From positions 1-64,000 of the forward strand of contig JBCCIS010000018.1 of NCBI GenBank assembly GCA_039028155.1: a stretch of DNA of 64,000 nucleotides, given 5' to 3'. A program made the position numbers and the translations under genes. The stretch is from Pseudomonadota bacterium. Its GTDB lineage: Bacteria; Pseudomonadota; Alphaproteobacteria; SP197. Below, piece after piece: positions 33,918 through 43,062 of this stretch; within the stretch, counting starts at the first letter, position 1; the number at the start of each line of letters is the position of its first letter. Under the pieces are notes generated by a model. That model did no database searches. It saw only the letters and a program-made list of their open reading frames with translations, and was not told where the DNA came from.

Positions 33918-35036
33918 ATGGCAACGCAGCAATGGGCGATCCATGACGAAGGCGACCGGTCGCGGCTGATCTGGTTGAGCGCGTTTCCGCTGATCGCGTT
34001 GACGGTCTTGGGCGTGCGCCTGGTCCAGGGGTTCATCTTCTGGGGCGGGGCGAGCCGGCGGCTGTTCTATGACTTTCATGAGATCCACGGCGTCGATTTC
34101 GCGGTCAAACTGGATTTCGAGTCCGCCGGTTTTGTCGCCAACAAGATGGTGCACGCGCTGCCCGGCGCGCTTTGGATCCAGGAGCCGTTGGAGTGGACGC
34201 TCGCCAACCCCGCGCTGATCGACCTCTCCGTTTGGTTCTGGACGTTCGCCGAGTTGATCGTCGGGGTGGGCCTGATCTTCGGGCTCCTGACACGCGGCCT
34301 GGCGCTGGTCAGTGTCGTCCTCAACATCGCGTTGATGATGATCTTCGGCTGGATGGGGTCGACCTGTCTGGACGAGTGGACGATGGCGGTCTCTGGCGTT
34401 GCCATGAGCGGCGCGATCGTGATTGCTGGTGGCGGGCGCCTGTCGCTCGATCACCTGTTTTTTGCGCGCGCGGTCGACAAGGGCCGGCGGCTGTGGCTGG
34501 TGTGGCTGACAAGTGGCGCGTTGACGCCGGTGGCGACGCGGCGCGCCGGCATCGCGCTGGCGCTGGTGTGCGCCATCTTCACCGTCGGCACCTATCACAT
34601 CCTGTTCGGCGCGGTCGTCTCGCCGCTGGATCCGCGGGTGAGTTTTCACCGCCACCACATTGCGCTGAGTGATGCGGCGCTCGCCGACAACGGCAGCGTG
34701 ACCTTCGACGCCTATGTCGATGCCGGGCCGGATACCGGTGCCGCCTATGTCGTCGCGGTGACGTTGACGGATCAAAGCGGCGCGATGCTGGCGACCTGGG
34801 ACGGCGCGGCGCTGGCGGCGCTGCCGGAAAGCGCGATCGACAACGTCTATCCCTATGTCTGGGCGGCGCACTTCAAGACCGAGGTCGTCGGCTTCAGCGG
34901 ATCGACCGGCGCGCGCGCGACGATCACGTTGCCCGCGCCCGCGAGCGGACTTGCGTTGCAGGCCGGCACCTACGACATACGGTTCGAAGCGATCGACGGC
35001 GCGACGTGGAGCGCCGAGGCCGCGCTTGCCGAATAG
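33918..35036 (+). CDS. thiosulfate:quinone oxidoreductase, fused DoxD-DoxA
   Basis: 372 residues from the ATG at 33918 (GGGGGA upstream). The first 240 residues are a DoxD-type membrane domain: FIFWGGASRRLFYDFHEIHG, LPGALW, the helix FAELIVGVGLIFGLLTRGLA and WMGSTCLDEW. The last about 110 residues are a DoxA-like periplasmic beta domain preceded by one more membrane segment. In Acidianus, DoxD and DoxA are separate subunits that oxidise thiosulfate to tetrathionate and reduce quinone; bacterial fusions are known. The next gene, 24 nt away, carries the COQ4 motif, so both may concern the quinone pool. Confidence 0.8.
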   Translation: MATQQWAIHDEGDRSRLIWLSAFPLIALTVLGVRLVQGFIFWGGASRRLFYDFHEIHGVDFAVKLDFESAGFVANKMVHALPGALWIQEPLEWTLANPALIDLSVWFWTFAELIVGVGLIFGLLTRGLALVSVVLNIALMMIFGWMGSTCLDEWTMAVSGVAMSGAIVIAGGGRLSLDHLFFARAVDKGRRLWLVWLTSGALTPVATRRAGIALALVCAIFTVGTYHILFGAVVSPLDPRVSFHRHHIALSDAALADNGSVTFDAYVDAGPDTGAAYVVAVTLTDQSGAMLATWDGAALAALPESAIDNVYPYVWAAHFKTEVVGFSGSTGARATITLPAPASGLALQAGTYDIRFEAIDGATWSAEAALAE

Positions 35037-35060
35037 GCATCGAGAGGGAGGGGAGACGCG

Positions 35061-36017
35061 ATGAAGGTCGATGCCTCGCCACAGGCGATGGCGGCGGTTC
35101 TGGGCGCGATGAAGACGGTCGCGTCCGCCGGCGATAGCGGCGCGCCGAGTGACGACGACCGCGCGGCGATCGCGGCGGCGGGTCACTTCTTCTTCGACCT
35201 GAAGAAACCGCTTGATGTGGCCGGCGCGGTCACGCCCGGCGAACTGGCGGGCGCGCTCACGGGCGATGACCTGCGCGGCCGTACAATCGGCTTCCTCGCC
35301 GTCATGGCGTTTGTCGACGGCGTGGTCGACAAGAAGAAGATCGCGCTGGTCGAAGACTATGCCGACGCGCTCGGGTTCGATGCGCCTTACCTGAAGGAGA
35401 TGAACGAGGCTGTGCTCGGCCATCTGCGTTGGGCGGGCATGGACATGGTGCGTCACAACATGCTGTCGATCACGCACAGGATGTGGGCGGACGGCGACGT
35501 CATGCCGTGGCTTCTGCCCTATCAGGACGCCAACAACGACCCGGCGCTCGCGAAACGGTTCCACGATCTCGAGCACCTGCCGGAGGGTTCGCTGGGGCAC
35601 AGCTTCTGGGATCACTACACCCACCACAAGTTCGCGTTTCCCGGCGAGCAGAACGCGCTGAACGCGATCTTCGCCGTGCCACACGACACCACGCACCTGT
35701 TGAGCGGCTATGCCACCACCTATGCCGGCGAGATCCTGGTCTCGACCTTCACCGCCGGCATGCATCCCGACCAGCCGGTCGCCGGCCACATCCTGCCGGT
35801 GCTGTTCAGCTGGCACCTGGGTATCGAGCTGATCGAGCACGCGGGCGCCCATAAAGGCGCGCTCGACCCCGTCCACTTCTGGGAGGCCTGGTCGCGCGGC
35901 CAGCAACTGACGACCGATGTGTTCGCGCCGGACTGGGATTTCTGGGCGCATGCCGAGGAACCTCTGGTGGACCTGAAGGCCGCCTATGGCGTGCCGGCGA
36001 AAGAGGCGCAAGTTTAG
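35061..36017 (+). CDS. COQ4-like protein with a TerB-like N-terminal part
   Basis: 318 residues. Residues about 74-107 (GRTIGFLAVMAFVDGVVDKK and the ALVEDYADALGF helix) look like a TerB/tellurite-resistance helical domain. The C-terminal half contains PHDTTHLLSGYATTYAGE: H208-D209-x-x-H212-x11-E224, the exact HDxxHx11E metal motif of COQ4. Further His-rich motifs (FHDLEH; HYTHH) surround it. COQ4 in mitochondria and some bacteria acts in oxidative decarboxylation in ubiquinone synthesis. GGGAGG is 6-8 nt before the ATG. An unrecognised function linked to the quinone-reducing DoxDA enzyme is possible. Confidence 0.7.
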   Translation: MKVDASPQAMAAVLGAMKTVASAGDSGAPSDDDRAAIAAAGHFFFDLKKPLDVAGAVTPGELAGALTGDDLRGRTIGFLAVMAFVDGVVDKKKIALVEDYADALGFDAPYLKEMNEAVLGHLRWAGMDMVRHNMLSITHRMWADGDVMPWLLPYQDANNDPALAKRFHDLEHLPEGSLGHSFWDHYTHHKFAFPGEQNALNAIFAVPHDTTHLLSGYATTYAGEILVSTFTAGMHPDQPVAGHILPVLFSWHLGIELIEHAGAHKGALDPVHFWEAWSRGQQLTTDVFAPDWDFWAHAEEPLVDLKAAYGVPAKEAQV

Positions 36018-36095
36018 GAAGCCAAGGCGTTTATTGGTTCTCGCAGGGTTCAAATGCGCATTTGCGCGCCGGTTTGCGTTGACTCGTCACCGTTT

Positions 36096-36120
36096 GCATA
36101 CATACAATGACAATGTATGC
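36096..36120. promoter_or_regulatory. operator-like palindrome upstream of the first serine-hydrolase paralog
   Basis: GCATACAT (36096-36103) and ATGTATGC (36113-36120) form an 8-bp perfect inverted repeat with 9-nt spacing. A TTGACT hexamer at 36078-36083 lies in front, with CATACA 17 nt downstream of it, so the palindrome would overlap a promoter -10 region. This is a reasonable site for a dimeric regulator of the gene at 36260. Confidence 0.5.
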
Positions 36121-36259
36121 AGTTTGTTGACGGTGATGTCGCCGATGCGGTTCGTGCATTACTTCGGCTAGATTATCCACCGGCGTGCGCAACGCCCGCG
36201 ATCAGACAGACACAACGGTTACGGAGTACGTTCGACAACAACACAGAGGGGTAGGAGCG

Positions 36260-37996
36260 ATGACACCGCGTGCATCAAGACGTCTGGCAATTGCCGTTCT
36301 GACGGCAGTCCTGATCGCGGCCGCACCACCCCTTGTCCGGGCCGATGTCGCACCCCCTGGCGACACCCGCGACCGCTTGACCTTCGACGAGTTGATGACG
36401 GGCGCACCGAACCGGGACGGTCCTGTCCACAACGATTACTTCATGCCCATCGGTCACGCGGACCCGGCGCACCATGCGTTTGAAGGCGTGCTTGGTTTCA
36501 TTGGCGCACCCTTCTTCGTCGGACAAGGGCGCTTTCCAAGTTTCCAGGTGTCCTTCGTCACGACAGATGGATACCTGGTGCCTGTTGAGCACGACATCGT
36601 GCAGCCGCTTTCCGGCGGCTGGGATCTAATCCTGTCGCCGGGACGGGTCTGGTCGGAGCCCGGCGACAACGGCTGGTCGCGTGCCTCATTCCCGTTCGTT
36701 CTGACGGGAAGGACGTGGAACGACAGCCACAACGGTCTCGCCACCTTTCTCTACAACGATACCGACGTGTCGGATGCAACGTTCCAGATCGTTCAGGAAG
36801 CAGCGTCCTGGTCGCGCTTCGATGCGTGGTCGCAGTTGCAATTGCTCTATCAGCCTGGTCCCGTCGATGGGAAGGCCGACCTTGTCGCGACATTCAACGA
36901 TATGTTGGCGCAGCGTATACCAACCGCGCCTCTCGATACGCTTAGCGCGGACAGCCACCTAATCGACGGCATGGAGCGTGGCCTGGGGCATATCACGGTC
37001 ACCGGACTGCTGGATGACGGCGTGCTTTACCGCACGCCTTGTTACACCCGTTACGGCGACTATCCCTATTGCGACGACATGCGTCATGGCGTCTATGCGG
37101 TGACGATGTCGGCGGGCGCCGCGCTGAGTCTCTTGTGGCTGGCCGAGCGCTACGGACCGGAGGTGTTCGACGCGAAGATCGCCGACAATGTCGACGTTAC
37201 CGCCGATCACGACGGCTGGAACAATGTGACGTTCCGCGACGCCATCGACATGGCGACCGGCATCGGCGAAATGGCGCCCAACCAGACATCGGCTATCGAT
37301 GATATCTATGCCGACGGGGAACGCTTCATCTATCGTTTCGCCAACGCGCTTGGTGTTGAGACCAAACTCGATGTCGCCTTCGAGGACGGCCGTTACGAAT
37401 GGGGACCCGGTGAGGTCGTCCGCTACAACGACCTGCACACCTTTACGCTCGCCGTCGCCATGGATGCCTATCTCAAGGACAGGGAAGGCCCGGATGCCCA
37501 CTTGTGGGAAATGGTGAGCGAAGAGGTGCTGCGGCCGATAGGTGTCGCGGTGGCACCCATGATGCATACGCGCGAAGCGGACCGCTCCCGCGGCATTCCG
37601 ATCATGGGCTGGGGTTTCTTCCCGACCCTCGACGACCTCGCCAAAATCGCCCAGCTCTATCAGGATCGCGGCGCGCACAATGGCCGACAGCTTCTCTATG
37701 CCGATGAAATCGACGTGTTGCTGGACGGCTCCGGCAGCGACCTGACGATCCCATGGAGAACCGCCTATGGCACCTACCGCTATGACTTTTCCTTCTGGTA
37801 CATGCCCTATCGAGGCCAGGCGTCGTGCGGCGTTGCGATCCCTGAGATGATTGGCATTGGCGGCAACATCGTGACCCTGATGCCTAACGGTATGACCGGC
37901 ATCCGGCTGGCAGATGCCGACGACGATTCCGATGCCATGTGGAGCGGCGAAAACATGGCGGCGTTGGCGGACAACGTGCGGTCGTTCTGTGAGTAG
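36260..37996 (+). CDS. secreted beta-lactamase-fold protein lacking the catalytic motifs (paralog 1)
   Basis: 578 residues from the ATG at 36260 (GGAG upstream) with a signal peptide cleaved near VRA-DVAPPGD. By alignment to paralog 3 (45420-47237), this is a serine beta-lactamase/penicillin-binding-fold protein with a long N-terminal domain of its own family. Where paralog 3 has SVTK, it has A280-V-T-M283, and where paralog 3 has YRN it has Y389-N-D391; the C-terminal HMSGWGGN is MIGIGGN. Both the acylating Ser and the general-base Lys are gone, so no hydrolase activity is expected. Neighbouring motifs (TPCYTRYGDYPYC, MATGIGE, EWGPGE) are well kept, so the fold is under selection. Confidence 0.85.
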   Translation: MTPRASRRLAIAVLTAVLIAAAPPLVRADVAPPGDTRDRLTFDELMTGAPNRDGPVHNDYFMPIGHADPAHHAFEGVLGFIGAPFFVGQGRFPSFQVSFVTTDGYLVPVEHDIVQPLSGGWDLILSPGRVWSEPGDNGWSRASFPFVLTGRTWNDSHNGLATFLYNDTDVSDATFQIVQEAASWSRFDAWSQLQLLYQPGPVDGKADLVATFNDMLAQRIPTAPLDTLSADSHLIDGMERGLGHITVTGLLDDGVLYRTPCYTRYGDYPYCDDMRHGVYAVTMSAGAALSLLWLAERYGPEVFDAKIADNVDVTADHDGWNNVTFRDAIDMATGIGEMAPNQTSAIDDIYADGERFIYRFANALGVETKLDVAFEDGRYEWGPGEVVRYNDLHTFTLAVAMDAYLKDREGPDAHLWEMVSEEVLRPIGVAVAPMMHTREADRSRGIPIMGWGFFPTLDDLAKIAQLYQDRGAHNGRQLLYADEIDVLLDGSGSDLTIPWRTAYGTYRYDFSFWYMPYRGQASCGVAIPEMIGIGGNIVTLMPNGMTGIRLADADDDSDAMWSGENMAALADNVRSFCE

Positions 37997-38104
37997 GCGA
38001 CGATCATCAGGCATCCTCGCGGAGGCCAAGCCAAAACGACCGAAGGGTGTTTTCCTCCGTCACCTAGCTCACGACAACTGTTACCTATTGAAGGAGACAT
38101 TTCG

Positions 38105-39115
38105 GTGACATCTTCCAGGAACGGCGTAACCAGGCGGAACGTCTTGGGGGCGGCAGCAGGTTCGGTTGTGATGTCGGCTGCGGCGACCGCGGGCGCGCAG
38201 GAGATGGCGACAACACCGCTGGCCGCCGGAGAACCCATCATCTTGACGATTTGGCAATTCGGCCGTGACGCAAACGCCGTAGGTTTCCCCGTGTTGCAGG
38301 CAGGAGGCTCAGCGGCCAATGCCGTCGAGGCCGCCATCAATCATGTGGAATTGCGACCCGATGCGTATTGGGTGGGCTATGGCGGTGTTCCCAATGAGGT
38401 GGGCGAAACGACGTTGGACGCGATGATTCTATGGGGACCGACACACGACGTCGGTGCGGTCGGGTGCTTGAAGCGGGTCAAGCGCGCCATCTCTGTCGCG
38501 CGAACGGTCATGGAGGAGACGCAACACTCGTTGATTGTCGGCGATGATGCGACGCGCTTTGCCGTGCGGATGGGCTTTCACGAGACCTCCCTCTCGACGC
38601 CGGGTTCCCAAGCTGTTTGGGAAGAATGGGCGGCGACCAATGAGTCCTCCGATGCCTTCGGGCCTGAGCCATATCAAAAGGACGATCTGGCCGGGCATGA
38701 CACGGTCGGGTCTATCGCTCTCGATGCCGATGGCAATCTCTGCGTTGGGTGTTCCACCAACGGCCGTGAGTTCAAGATACCGGGTCGTGTCGGCGACTCA
38801 CCCATTGTGGGCGCAGGCGCTTTTGCCGATCAGGACGTTGGCGCTGCCGTTGCGACCGGGAATGGTGATGTGATGATGCGATTTTTGCCGACCTATCACA
38901 CGGTTGAACTTATGCGAAGCGGCATGCCGCCAGGCGATGCGGCGGCAGCGGCCATCAAGCGCATTACCGACAAGGGCTACACGTTCCGGGGCGGCATCGT
39001 TGCCATGGCCATTGATGGCCGGCATGGCGGTGCGCATTCAGGATGGGAACAAGCTGGATTCGGCTATGCCGTTCAGACCGAGCAGGGCGCGATGACCTTT
39101 CCCATTCCAGGCTGA
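38105..39115 (+). CDS. Tat-exported glycosylasparaginase / N4-(beta-N-acetylglucosaminyl)-L-asparaginase
   Basis: 336 residues, GTG start with AGGAGA about 7 nt upstream. A twin-arginine leader reads TRRNVLGAAAGSVVMSAAAT. The Ntn-hydrolase signature is GHDTVGSIALDADGNLCVG with T200 as the nucleophile freed by autocleavage between D199 and T200, and CSTNG follows. The family removes the asparagine from N-glycans or hydrolyses isoaspartyl peptides. Length matches bacterial glycosylasparaginase precursors. It lies between paralog 1 and paralog 2 of the serine-hydrolase family, on the same strand, 109 nt after the former. Confidence 0.9.
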   Translation: MTSSRNGVTRRNVLGAAAGSVVMSAAATAGAQEMATTPLAAGEPIILTIWQFGRDANAVGFPVLQAGGSAANAVEAAINHVELRPDAYWVGYGGVPNEVGETTLDAMILWGPTHDVGAVGCLKRVKRAISVARTVMEETQHSLIVGDDATRFAVRMGFHETSLSTPGSQAVWEEWAATNESSDAFGPEPYQKDDLAGHDTVGSIALDADGNLCVGCSTNGREFKIPGRVGDSPIVGAGAFADQDVGAAVATGNGDVMMRFLPTYHTVELMRSGMPPGDAAAAAIKRITDKGYTFRGGIVAMAIDGRHGGAHSGWEQAGFGYAVQTEQGAMTFPIPG

Positions 39116-39288
39116 CAGGAGTGATGGGTTTTGCGAGGACGGGCCAATTGGGACGCGTGCCAGGACGGTGCCCACCTTGTCACTCACGATGCTGGTGGAT
39201 CATGCGAGGGTGACGTGGTTGTAGGGTTCCTGCCACACAGCTTTGACACCACGTCAGCGCCACTGGGCTGCTGCCCACCGAGGCAGCC

Positions 39289-41079
39289 ATGAAGTCTCTG
39301 CCTGCCTTTGTCATTGTACTGCTGTTCACGGTAACGCCCATGGTGAGTCTCGCCGACGTTGCGCCGCCCGGCGATGTGCGCGACCGCCTGACCCATGAGG
39401 AGTTGATGGCGGACACACCAAACGAGGATGGGCCAATCCACAACGACTACTTCATGCCGGTCGGGTTGCATGAACCGGCGCTTCACGAGCTGTCCGGTGT
39501 GCTCGTGTTCTCGGCGACGGAGTTCTTGGAAGACACAGGGCAGACAGCCGACATGTATGGGCTGATGCTCAACGAAAGCGGCCATCTGATTCCGGCGGAA
39601 GAGTTCCCCGAGTTTGCGGCATCGTTCATGACCGTGCAAGGTCATCTGGTGCCCGTTGAGCGGGATGTCATTCGCACGCAGTCTCCCGACTGGGATGTTG
39701 TTCTTTCACCGGGCAGGGTCTGGACAGAACCCGGTGACGACGGGTGGTCACGCGCGTCGTTTCCGTTCGTTCTGGTCGGGCAAAAATGGAATGATACGCA
39801 CAATGGGATTGCGACGTTTCTCTATAACGAAACCGAGACGTCCGACCTTCAGTTTCAAATCGTTCAGGAATCCGCTGAGTGGTGGCGCTTCTACACGTGG
39901 GCGCGCGTGCCGCTGGCTTATCAACCGGGGCCGGTTGCGCAAAGACAGGAATTTGAGGCAGCGTTCGCCGACGAACTTGCACGGCGACTGCCGACCGCAC
40001 CCCTTGCATCCCTGGATGCCTCTTCTGGCGCGATCGACGGCATGACGCACAACCTCAAGCATTTGACGCTGACCGGGCTGGTCAGCGATGGGACGTTCTA
40101 TCGCACACCCTGTTACACGCGGTTTGGGGACTATCCGTATTGTGATGCGATGCGGCACAGCGTGTACAACGTGTCGGTCTCGGCCGGCGCGGCCCTAAGC
40201 CTCTTGTGGCTTGCAGAGAAGTACGGCCCGCATGTCCTGGATCTGAAGATCGTCGATTATGTCGATGTCGTGACACATCACGACGGCTGGCAGGATGTGA
40301 CGTTTCTGGACGCGATCGACATGGCGACCGGCATTGGCAGCCTTGCCGGGCTGGAGGGCTCTCGCCGTTATGACTTCGAAGACGACTTGGAAGCGCTCTA
40401 CTACGCGCAGTTTCATGACGCCGCGGACGCGCAAGGGCGGCTGGATGCCGCGTTCCTGGCCGGTAACTACAGCTGGGGACCAGGCGAGATCGCCCGATAC
40501 AGCACCGCACAGACCTTTGTGCTGACTGCCGCCATGGACGCTTATCTGAAGCAGGAGGAAGGGCCGGACGCACACCTGTGGGAGCGGGTATCCAATGAGG
40601 TGCTGTTGCCGATCGGCGTGCATCATCTCCCGATGGCCCACACACGCGAGTCCGACGGCGAACCGGGCTTGCCACTGCTTCACTCCGGCCTGCTTCCAAC
40701 AGGTGAGGATCTGGCAAAAATCGCCATGCTGATTCACGACCGCGGTGCCGTCGACGGGCGTCAGGTGCTTTATGCCGATGAAATCGATCGGCTCCTCGAA
40801 GGCGACCTAAAGAGAGGGTTGCCCATCAACTGGCGCACGCGCGATGGGCAGTACGGTTATGACTTCTCTTTCTGGTTCATGCCTTTTACCTCAGCGGATG
40901 GTTGTTGGGTCCGGATCCCAAAGATGATGGGTAACGGCAACATTGTCGCGCTCATGCCCAACGGTACCACGGCGATCCGTCTGGCGGATGCGACGCCTGG
41001 GACACCCGGCATGTATGAAGCAGAGAACATGGCGGCGTTGGCGGATAACTTGCGGTCGTTCTGTGAGGTGTCGCCATGA
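39289..41079 (+). CDS. secreted beta-lactamase-fold protein lacking the catalytic motifs (paralog 2)
   Basis: 596 residues with a signal peptide (MKSLPAFVIVLLFTVTPMVS, cleavage near LA-DVAPPGD). Aligned to paralog 3, the SxxK position reads N294-V-S-V297, the YxN position Y404-S-T406 and the third motif MMGNGN. So the catalytic Ser/Lys pair is lost, as in paralog 1, but by different substitutions. The surrounding TPCYTRFGDYPYC, MATGIG and SWGPGE motifs are intact. It heads a four-gene operon: its stop overlaps the next start (ATGA). Confidence 0.85.
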   Translation: MKSLPAFVIVLLFTVTPMVSLADVAPPGDVRDRLTHEELMADTPNEDGPIHNDYFMPVGLHEPALHELSGVLVFSATEFLEDTGQTADMYGLMLNESGHLIPAEEFPEFAASFMTVQGHLVPVERDVIRTQSPDWDVVLSPGRVWTEPGDDGWSRASFPFVLVGQKWNDTHNGIATFLYNETETSDLQFQIVQESAEWWRFYTWARVPLAYQPGPVAQRQEFEAAFADELARRLPTAPLASLDASSGAIDGMTHNLKHLTLTGLVSDGTFYRTPCYTRFGDYPYCDAMRHSVYNVSVSAGAALSLLWLAEKYGPHVLDLKIVDYVDVVTHHDGWQDVTFLDAIDMATGIGSLAGLEGSRRYDFEDDLEALYYAQFHDAADAQGRLDAAFLAGNYSWGPGEIARYSTAQTFVLTAAMDAYLKQEEGPDAHLWERVSNEVLLPIGVHHLPMAHTRESDGEPGLPLLHSGLLPTGEDLAKIAMLIHDRGAVDGRQVLYADEIDRLLEGDLKRGLPINWRTRDGQYGYDFSFWFMPFTSADGCWVRIPKMMGNGNIVALMPNGTTAIRLADATPGTPGMYEAENMAALADNLRSFCEVSP

Positions 41080-41864
41080 TCCGCGCAGTGTGCGTCATAC
41101 TTCTTGGCTGCCTGCTGACGACAACCGCACACGCCGAAAGTGAGATCGTCACGTTCCCGGTGACCGAGTTCTCGGGCGAAACGACCATGCTGCGGGCGAA
41201 GCTCAACAGGCCCGAAGGCGACGGCCCATTCCCGGCGGTCGCGCTGCTGCACGGATGCAACGGTCCAAACTTTGTGAGCACTTTGGACGAACAGATCTTT
41301 GAGCCGATGGGTTATGTCACGTTGGTCATCGACAGTTTCGGTCCGCGTGGTCTCGCGCACGCATGCGACAGCACGAACGCGTATGTCGCGCCTCCTTCGA
41401 TACGCGCCCTCGATTCCCATGCTGGAAAGGCGTTTCTGGCGCGTTTGTCCTATGTCAATGATGAACAGATTGGTGTTGTCGGATGGTCCCATGGCGCGAT
41501 GAGCATCTTGAGGGCCATCAGCAATGATGTCTTGAACCAGCCGGATCGACAGGCCCCCTTCAAGGCGGCCGTCGCGTTTTACCCACTCTGTCCAACGAGA
41601 CTAACCGGCACCGATGCTCCGCTGCTTATCTTGATCGGCAGTGCCGATACGTCGACACCGCTCGCGCGATGTGAGTCCTTGTCGCTAGCCGGTGACAGCG
41701 AGGTCTACGAGATCATCGTCTACCCCGGGGCCACCCATGCCTTCGATTGGGTGGACTCTCCCGGAGAGTTCTATGGTCACAGGATGATCTACGACGCCGA
41801 GGTGACGGAAGACGCCTACCGCCGCATGTTCGACTTCCTGGCGTTGCACGTGCAAGCGCCATGA
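41076..41864 (+). CDS. secreted dienelactone-hydrolase-like protein, copy 1
   Basis: 262 residues with a short signal peptide (MIRAVCVILLGCLLTTTAHA). The alpha/beta fold has nucleophile motif GWSHGAMS and a C-terminal His in PGATHAFDW; the acid is in ILIGSADTSTP. It resembles dienelactone hydrolases but is exported, which is unusual for that family. Start overlaps the preceding stop (ATGA) and its own stop overlaps the start of copy 2 (ATGA). The two copies share the leader, the ESEIVTFPVTEFSGETTML block and GDAP-type motifs, so they are a tandem duplication. Confidence 0.85.
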   Translation: MIRAVCVILLGCLLTTTAHAESEIVTFPVTEFSGETTMLRAKLNRPEGDGPFPAVALLHGCNGPNFVSTLDEQIFEPMGYVTLVIDSFGPRGLAHACDSTNAYVAPPSIRALDSHAGKAFLARLSYVNDEQIGVVGWSHGAMSILRAISNDVLNQPDRQAPFKAAVAFYPLCPTRLTGTDAPLLILIGSADTSTPLARCESLSLAGDSEVYEIIVYPGATHAFDWVDSPGEFYGHRMIYDAEVTEDAYRRMFDFLALHVQAP

Positions 41865-42652
41865 TCCGCGCACTTGTCACCACTCTTCTTGGATGTCTGC
41901 TGGCGACGACCGGTCGCGCCGAAAGCGAGATCGTCACGTTCCCCGTGACCGAGTTCTCCGGCGAGACCACGATGCTGGAGGCCAAGCTCACCGTGCCTCA
42001 AGGAGAGGGACCGTTTCCGGCGGTCGTGCTGCTGCATAGCTGCGGTGGAACTGACCAGGAGGGGACGTGGGCTAATTACACCCGGATAGCGTCGTGGGGC
42101 TATGTCACGCTGCGCATCGACAGCTTTGGGCCGCGCGGCATCGATCATTTGTGTGCGCCGTCACCGGACATAGACCGTGCAAGCTACGCCACGCGGGCGC
42201 GCGACGCCCACGCGGGACGAGAGTTTCTGGCGAGCTTGCCCTATGTCGACGGCGACAGGATCGCCGTTGTCGGCTGGTCCCACGGCGGCAACAGCGTCAT
42301 GAAGGCCATCAGCAACATATCGAGGTATGAGCCGCGCACGACGACACCATTCAACGCGGCCGTCGCGTTCTATCCCTTGTGTGATTTGACCCGCGGTCTG
42401 GATGCGCCACTCCTGATCCTGACCGGCGATGCGGACAACCTGACGCGGGCTTGGAACTGCGAGACGATGGAACTTCCCGATGCAACGCAAAGCTTCGAGC
42501 TCGTCGTCTACCCCGGCGCGACCCATGCGTTCGATTGGGAGGGTGAGGATGTTGTCTATCGCGGACATAAAATGTCCTATGACCCGGAAGCGACGGCAGA
42601 TGCCTATCGCCGCGTGGAGGCGTTCTTGGCGCAGCACCTGCAGGCGCCGTGA
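41861..42652 (+). CDS. secreted dienelactone-hydrolase-like protein, copy 2
   Basis: 263 residues, start ATG at 41861 overlapping the previous stop. The signal peptide is MIRALVTTLLGCLLATTGRA. The nucleophile motif is GWSHGGNS, the acid is in LILTGDADNLT, and the His is in PGATHAFDW. The N-terminal 35 residues are nearly identical to copy 1, whereas the active-site flanks have diverged (LLHSCGG against LLHGCNG). Both keep their catalytic triads, so they may have different substrates. Its stop overlaps the GTG start of the following gene. Confidence 0.85.
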   Translation: MIRALVTTLLGCLLATTGRAESEIVTFPVTEFSGETTMLEAKLTVPQGEGPFPAVVLLHSCGGTDQEGTWANYTRIASWGYVTLRIDSFGPRGIDHLCAPSPDIDRASYATRARDAHAGREFLASLPYVDGDRIAVVGWSHGGNSVMKAISNISRYEPRTTTPFNAAVAFYPLCDLTRGLDAPLLILTGDADNLTRAWNCETMELPDATQSFELVVYPGATHAFDWEGEDVVYRGHKMSYDPEATADAYRRVEAFLAQHLQAP

Positions 42653-43062
42653 CGCGTGCGACATGCATTGCGTTCGCCGCGTGCCTCATAGCCGTAGTTG
42701 CCGGCGCGCTATCTTTGTCGACGCCCGTTTTGGCAACCGAGCCAATCGTCGGTACCTGGCAGGGCATCATCATTGAAAGGGGTCTAGATCCCTATAACGC
42801 CACGCTGGTCATCGAGAGTACCGACGAGGGAACGAGTTCCTATCCCGAGTACGACTGTGACGCCCGGCTCACCCTGATATCCGTCGATGGTGCGATCCAT
42901 GAATACAGCGAGATCATTACGCGTGGGCGGTTTCGTTGTACAGACGGTTATCTCCAGCTGACCGTTGACGGCGACGAGCTGATCTACAGTTGGACCGAGG
43001 AGCGGCAGGGCGACGACGTCATCTACACAGGTAGACTGCAGCGACTGGATGAAGTGCCGTGA
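42649..43062 (+). CDS. small exported protein of unknown function
   Basis: 137 residues, GTG start overlapping the previous stop (GTGA). An N-terminal signal peptide runs to about LSTPVLATE. The mature part is beta-rich: VGTWQGIIIERGLDPYNATL, SSYPEYDCDARLTLISVDGA, GRFRCTDGYLQLTVDG, with two cysteines that could pair. It has a lipocalin/DUF-like look but no family is claimed. It closes the operon 39289-43062, so it probably works with the secreted hydrolases. Confidence 0.7.
   Translation: MTRATCIAFAACLIAVVAGALSLSTPVLATEPIVGTWQGIIIERGLDPYNATLVIESTDEGTSSYPEYDCDARLTLISVDGAIHEYSEIITRGRFRCTDGYLQLTVDGDELIYSWTEERQGDDVIYTGRLQRLDEVP

Noticed and set aside
33846-36053. 735-codon open frame on the minus strand
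   Set aside because: It lies antisense to the DoxDA and COQ4-like genes and reads as Arg/His/Asp-rich low-complexity sequence with no domain.
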